A stretch of 64,000 nt of DNA from CAZXFA01 sp964640085 (GTDB taxonomy: Bacteria; Actinomycetota; UBA4738; HRBIN12). Under the pieces are notes generated by a model. That model was not told the origin of the DNA. It saw nothing but the letters and a program-made list of their open reading frames with translations, and did not search any database. Where the stretch lies: NCBI GenBank assembly GCA_964640085.1, contig CAZXFA010000013.1:1-64000 (forward strand), given 5' to 3'. A program made the position numbers and the translations under genes. This document shows, piece by piece, positions 60,578 to 64,000 of this stretch; positions within the stretch are counted from its first letter, which is position 1, and every line of letters begins with the position of its first letter.

Positions 60578-60614
60578 CCCTCGATGCTAGTCGAGCGTGG
60601 ATCGGTGGGCACGC

Positions 60615-60974
60615 CTACCGGCGAGCAAGGAAGTCTCGGATGGAGGAGTCGTCCCGGAGCTTGAAGTGGAAGTCGATCAGGTCGTCGATGGTGAACGGCG
60701 GGCCATCGGGAAGCGGACCGCGAGGGTCCTCCTCGGGGAGGTCGTCGTCGAACGGCAAAGTCGCGGCTCCCCCGCGCCCGGCCACGTCGACACCCGCCGA
60801 GACCAGTAGGGCCACGATCTTGCGGTCCGCCCGCTTCTCCACCGCATCCATGCAGTTGGGGCAGGTGAACCGGTAGGTGCCCTCTCGACCGTCCGTCGCG
60901 ACGAGGAGGAGGATCGACTCGGGTCCCATGTCGACCTCTCCGCAGCGGGGGCAGGTGGTCCTGATGGTGGTCAT
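60615..60974 (-). CDS. Zinc-ribbon protein, function unknown
   Basis: Protein of 119 aa. N-terminal zinc ribbon TTIRTTCPRCGEVDM..YRFTCPNCMDAVEK with four Cys (~8, 11, 38, 41), then a helix (VEKRADRKIVALLVSAGVDV), an acidic linker (FDDDLPEEDP) and a C-terminal helix FTIDDLIDFHFKLRDDSS. Homologues occur next to pafBC and tat genes in some Actinobacteria as hypothetical proteins. No enzyme motif. It lies between the pafC gene and the small membrane protein on the same strand. Confidence 0.8.
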   Translation of the reverse strand: MTTIRTTCPRCGEVDMGPESILLLVATDGREGTYRFTCPNCMDAVEKRADRKIVALLVSAGVDVAGRGGAATLPFDDDLPEEDPRGPLPDGPPFTIDDLIDFHFKLRDDSSIRDFLARR

Positions 60975-61038
60975 GACACCAGCACTATCGGCGATGCCGT
61001 TGGGCCGCTTGAGGCTCGTGGGACCGGTGGGGACTACC

Positions 61039-62052
61039 CTATCCGTACCGTTTCTCGGTCCGGACCGCGAGCTCGCGGACCCGGTCCTTCAGCCCCTCCG
61101 GGGACAGGATCTCGGCATCGGGACCCAGCCGTAGCAGCAAGCGCTCGAGCCACTCCAGGCGTCCGGCCGGGAGCGACACGTCCAGCCGGCCGTCGTCGAG
61201 CTCGGTCCGCTCGGCGGTCTCGTAGTACTCGGCGACCCATCGGGCTGCCGGGTTCAGACGCAGCCGGACTTCCACGTCGTCCCGGCCGGGCGTGTACAGG
61301 GGACGGCCCGCCCCCGCCAGGCCGCGGGGCTCGAACCGCTGCCCGGTCGACTCCACGGAGCGCATCCGGTCCGCCCGGAACAGGCGTTCGGCGTCCGAGC
61401 GATGGTCCCATGCCGTCACGTACCAGTTCCCGATGGCGAAGAAGACCTCCTCGGGGTCGATCTCGCGCTCGGAGACCTCGGTGGTGGAGGCCGCGTAATA
61501 CTCGATCCGGAGGCGCTCGCGGCGGGCGGCGGCCGTCCGCAGGATCCCGAGCGCCTCGACCGCACGGCCGCCGCCCGCCGCATCCACCCGCTCGGGCAGC
61601 TCCCCCAGGGTATCCGGACCCAGTCCCTCGGCCAGCTTGGCCAGCGCGGAGCCGAGCGCGGGTGCCTCCTCGAGGCCCGGGGTACCGGCGAGCGCGATGC
61701 CACGCAGGTACAAGGCCAGTGCCTCGCTCCGGGTGAGGCGGAGCGGTCGGGCGAAGTAGTCCGCCATCCGGATCCAGATCCGGCCGTCCTGGATATCCAC
61801 GTCGATCAGGTCTCCAGGCCCGTAAGGGGGTAGCCCCGAAACGAAGAGCAGGTTCAGGTCCTCCAGCAGCTCGCGTTCCGACAGCCCGAACAGGCGTACG
61901 GCCTCTGCCACCGGAGTCCCGGGGTGGCGGACGAGGTACGGGACGACCGCCAGGAGGCGTCGCAGCCGTTCGGAGGCCCGGAGGGGCTGCGTGCGGCGAG
62001 CTGGCGCCGCGTTGCCCCCCGGATCCCCGCCCGGGGACTCAGAGCGCGGCAA
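61039..62052 (-). CDS. pafC: PafC-like WYL-domain regulator
   Basis: Protein of 337 aa from TTG 62052, the only acceptable start near the expected N-terminus; it overlaps pafB by 14 bp. Winged helix RLRRLLAVVPYLVRHPGTPV, then AVRLFGLSERELLEDLNLLF; a WYL domain follows (RIEYYAASTTEVSEREIDPE, then FAIGNWYVTAWDHRSDAERLFRADRM). PafBC senses single-stranded DNA and activates the RecA-independent mycobacterial DNA-damage response. The partner is encoded immediately upstream. Proteasome accessory genes (pafA, prc) are not in this window. Confidence 0.92.
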   Translation of the reverse strand: MPRSESPGGDPGGNAAPARRTQPLRASERLRRLLAVVPYLVRHPGTPVAEAVRLFGLSERELLEDLNLLFVSGLPPYGPGDLIDVDIQDGRIWIRMADYFARPLRLTRSEALALYLRGIALAGTPGLEEAPALGSALAKLAEGLGPDTLGELPERVDAAGGGRAVEALGILRTAAARRERLRIEYYAASTTEVSEREIDPEEVFFAIGNWYVTAWDHRSDAERLFRADRMRSVESTGQRFEPRGLAGAGRPLYTPGRDDVEVRLRLNPAARWVAEYYETAERTELDDGRLDVSLPAGRLEWLERLLLRLGPDAEILSPEGLKDRVRELAVRTEKRYG

Positions 62053-62992
62053 CGGTCGCCTCCAGCCGTCGCAGGACCTCCGCGCGGAGCTCGGACGGCT
62101 CCGATGCCTCCGCGTCGGGCCCGAAGGACAAGACCCAGGCGGCCAGGCTCTCGCCCGGGTGGGACGGGACGGAGATCTCCGTCCACCCGTCATCCCGCGT
62201 CCCGATTATCTCGGCCCCTGGGATCCCCTTCGACGCCCACCAGGCGACGTGGGGGGCGAACGCCACGATCGCCGTCGTCCGCGGCTCGCCCGGTCCCCAG
62301 GGGCCGGCCTGCACGTGGTCGGCGGCCCGGAAGCCCTCGGGAGGCCTACTCCCGTCGCCGACGCTCGCCGGCTGGGAAACGATCCGGGACACACGGAAGG
62401 ATCGGATCTCGGAGCGGTCCAGGTCCCGTCCCACCAGGTACCAGTGACCGCCGCGCACGACGAGGCCGTGCGCGTCGACGGTCCGCTCGGCCGCCTCTCC
62501 TCGGGCGGTCCGATACGGAAAGCGGACCCGTCGCGAAGACGCGACGGCCTCGGCGAGGAGGGTCAGCCGCGGGTCTCCACCGGCCGAGCCCTCGCCGAGC
62601 CCCGTTCCTGCCAAGCCGGAGAAGACGCCTGCCTCCGCACCGGACAGGAGCTTGCGGACGGCGTCCTCGGCCGACGCATCTCCGCCCGAGCGCGCCGCCA
62701 CGAACAGCGCCGAGATCTCCTCTGGCGTGAACGAGATCTCCGGCAGATAATAGCGATCCTTCAGGATCGTGTAGCCCTGGTCCGCATCCCACACGTCTAT
62801 CGGGACCACCTCGATCGGAACCCCGATGTCGCGCAGGACGTCCTTGTCCCGCTCGAACATGCGCTTGGCGCTGTTCACGTCCGGGTGCTCGTAGGCCTGG
62901 CTGAGCTTCGCGCGGATGTCGTCGAACGTGAGCGGTCGCCGGGACTCGAGCAGGAGGGCGACCAGGTTGACCAGGCGCTCGAGCGGTTGCAT
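62039..62992 (-). CDS. pafB: PafB-like WYL-domain regulator
   Basis: Protein of 317 aa. N-terminal winged helix LERLVNLVALLLESRRPLTF, DDIRAKLSQAYEHPDVNSAKRMFERDKDVLRDIGVPIE; WYL domain with ARG..RTVDAHGLVVRGGHWYLVGRDLDRSEIRSFRVSRI in short segments. It forms the PafBC transcription factor with the next gene. The ATG 62992 is preceded by a TATGAT -10 at 9 nt, so the message has almost no leader. Divergent from the DUF3866 gene by 23 bp. Confidence 0.93.
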   Translation of the reverse strand: MQPLERLVNLVALLLESRRPLTFDDIRAKLSQAYEHPDVNSAKRMFERDKDVLRDIGVPIEVVPIDVWDADQGYTILKDRYYLPEISFTPEEISALFVAARSGGDASAEDAVRKLLSGAEAGVFSGLAGTGLGEGSAGGDPRLTLLAEAVASSRRVRFPYRTARGEAAERTVDAHGLVVRGGHWYLVGRDLDRSEIRSFRVSRIVSQPASVGDGSRPPEGFRAADHVQAGPWGPGEPRTTAIVAFAPHVAWWASKGIPGAEIIGTRDDGWTEISVPSHPGESLAAWVLSFGPDAEASEPSELRAEVLRRLEATVAAL

Positions 62993-63001
62993 CGCCGCGG
63001 C

Positions 63002-63011
63002 ATCATACTCT
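63002..63011. promoter_or_regulatory. Overlapping divergent -10 elements (pafB and DUF3866)
   Basis: Minus strand TATGAT (63007-63002) serves pafB, and plus strand TACTCT (63006-63011) fits the DUF3866 gene starting at 63016. The two hexamers share two bases, so both promoters cannot be occupied at once. Confidence 0.5.
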
Positions 63012-63015
63012 CGGC

Positions 63016-64000
63016 ATGTCGGCGTTCCGAGAGGGGGTGCGGAGGGGTCGAGGAGCGAGCCGGGAGGTGGGCGAAGCCCCCCGCGGAGGGGGCGTTCGTC
63101 TGCGCCGGGGCCGTGTGCTGGAGACGCTGGCCACGCGTCCGGGCGCCATCGAGCTCTCCGTGGAGGTCGCCGGCCAGCGGGCGGTGGCGCTCGCGTACCC
63201 GGACCTGGTCGGCCCGGTCGCCGAGGGCGACGTGGTGGTCGTGAACACGTCCGCCGTGGAGCTGGAGCTTGGGACCGGCGGATCCCACGTCGTCATCGCC
63301 GTCGAGGGCGGACCGGACACGGAGCTCGGTCCCGTCGGACGCGTCCTCAAGGCTCGCTACACGCCGCACCAGGTCGCCGTGACCGCCGTGGAGGAGACGC
63401 ATCGGGACGCCCTCGAGGGGTCGATGGGCCTCCGTGGCACACCGGTGGTGTGCGCCCCGCTCCACTCGATGATCGCGCCGGTCGCGGCCGGAGCCAAGGC
63501 AGCCGGCGCCGACCGGGTCGCGTACGTGATGACGGACGGGGCGGCCCTGCCCGGGGCCCTTTCGCGCCTGGTCCCGCGGCTGCGGACGGCCGGGCTCGTG
63601 GACGCCTTCCTGACCTGCGGCCAGGCCTTCGGCGGGGAACTCGAGGCAGTCACCCTGTGGACCGCTCTGCTGGCCGCTGTCGAGGTCGCGGGCGCCGAGG
63701 TCGTGGTGGTGGCGGATGGACCGGGGAACCTCGGGACGGACACCACGTGGGGGGTGAGCGCGTTGGGCAGCGGGCAGGCACTGAACGCGGTCGAGGTGCT
63801 GCGCGGCCGGCCCGTGGCGGCGCTCCGTCTCTCCTTCGCCGATCCGCGCGAACGGCACCGGATCGTCTCGCACCATACCCTCACGATCCTCGAGCGCGTG
63901 TGCACGGCACGCACGAACGTGGCCGTTCCGGTGCTCGAGGATCCTCAGGAACGGGACGCGGTCTGGAACGCGCTGCGGGCCCGGAAGCTCGAGGAGCGGC
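63016..64000 (+). CDS. DUF3866 family protein, 3' end outside the window
   Basis: At least 328 residues with no stop before the window end. Typical DUF3866 sequence is seen: RGRVLETLATRPGAIELSVE, YPDLVGPVAEGDVVVVNTSAVEL, GTPVVCAPLHSMIAPVAAG, FLTCGQAFGGELEAVTLW and RPVAALRLSFADPRERHR. This actinobacterial family is uncharacterised. The ATG 63016 adds an Arg/Gly-rich stretch (~30 residues) before the conserved RRGRVLE; starts at GTG 63037 or 63067 are possible. It sits in the place of pafA relative to pafB in mycobacteria. Confidence 0.88.
   Translation, partial: MSAFREGVRRGRGASREVGEAPRGGGVRLRRGRVLETLATRPGAIELSVEVAGQRAVALAYPDLVGPVAEGDVVVVNTSAVELELGTGGSHVVIAVEGGPDTELGPVGRVLKARYTPHQVAVTAVEETHRDALEGSMGLRGTPVVCAPLHSMIAPVAAGAKAAGADRVAYVMTDGAALPGALSRLVPRLRTAGLVDAFLTCGQAFGGELEAVTLWTALLAAVEVAGAEVVVVADGPGNLGTDTTWGVSALGSGQALNAVEVLRGRPVAALRLSFADPRERHRIVSHHTLTILERVCTARTNVAVPVLEDPQERDAVWNALRARKLEER

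Overview
The window is a GC-rich (by eye about 70 %) bacterial chromosome segment. Several gene blocks run in the same order as in Mycobacterium tuberculosis: tlyA-nadK-recN-steA-steB-pyrG-nudix-xerD; scpA-scpB-rluB-cmk-der; gcvH-garA-ftsR-bifunctional nuclease-merR-gcvP; an Lnt-Ppm fusion; and helY-tatC-tatA-pafC-pafB. This points to the Actinomycetota. The split two-subunit glycine decarboxylase (gcvPA/gcvPB), an additional FtsH-like protease and a sortase-E style LAFTG anchor suggest a deep-branching or uncultured lineage rather than a mycobacterium or streptomycete. A run of exactly 100 N at 42715-42814 shows that this is scaffolded draft sequence.

Layout. 1-2850: 3' part of 23S rRNA, 5S rRNA and a strong terminator. 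2.9-9.2 kb: mixed small genes (TPR proteins, metallo-beta-lactamase fold hydrolase, DUF1015, HAD phosphatase, rhomboid protease), including an ssb-like gene cut in two by a 616-bp insertion that carries a SnoaL-like gene. 9.2-24.2 kb: tlyA to a site-2 protease, mostly overlapping genes on the + strand covering DNA repair, NAD phosphorylation, cell division (SteA/SteB), a glycosyltransferase pair, CTP synthesis, alanine dehydrogenase, XerD-type recombinase and nucleoside salvage. 24.3-32.9 kb: trpS, the ScpAB segregation proteins, the aromatic amino acid genes aroH-tyrA-aroA, cmk, der, tRNA-Pro(GGG) and pgsA. 33-41.6 kb: gcvH, garA, ftsR, a PBP5-type carboxypeptidase, hpt, bifunctional nuclease, merR and gcvPA-gcvPB. 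41.6-43.6 kb: a cyclic-di-GMP-I (GEMM) riboswitch ahead of a secreted CAP-domain protein, then a LAFTG surface protein interrupted by the assembly gap. 43.6-49.3 kb: Lnt-Ppm, DUF4193, a YtcJ-like amidohydrolase in a two-gene unit with a compact stand-alone reverse transcriptase, and a divergent Lrp regulator. 49.5-64 kb: FtsH-like protease, cysS, M24 peptidase, lipid kinase, helY, Tat translocase, pafC/pafB and the start of a DUF3866 gene.

Transcription. Many genes or operons begin a few bases after a TANNNT hexamer, often with no room for a leader or Shine-Dalgarno site. This suggests common leaderless transcription, as known in Actinobacteria. A few genes have full -35/-10 promoters with 16-18 bp spacers (garA-like, merR, DUF4193, reverse transcriptase).

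Most unusual items: the reverse transcriptase with intact catalytic motifs and a ribosome-site hairpin in its leader; the riboswitch with a duplicated P3 strand in its expression platform; the interrupted ssb gene; the Tat protein with a duplicated amphipathic helix; and the FtsH-like protein with an insert in its AAA domain.
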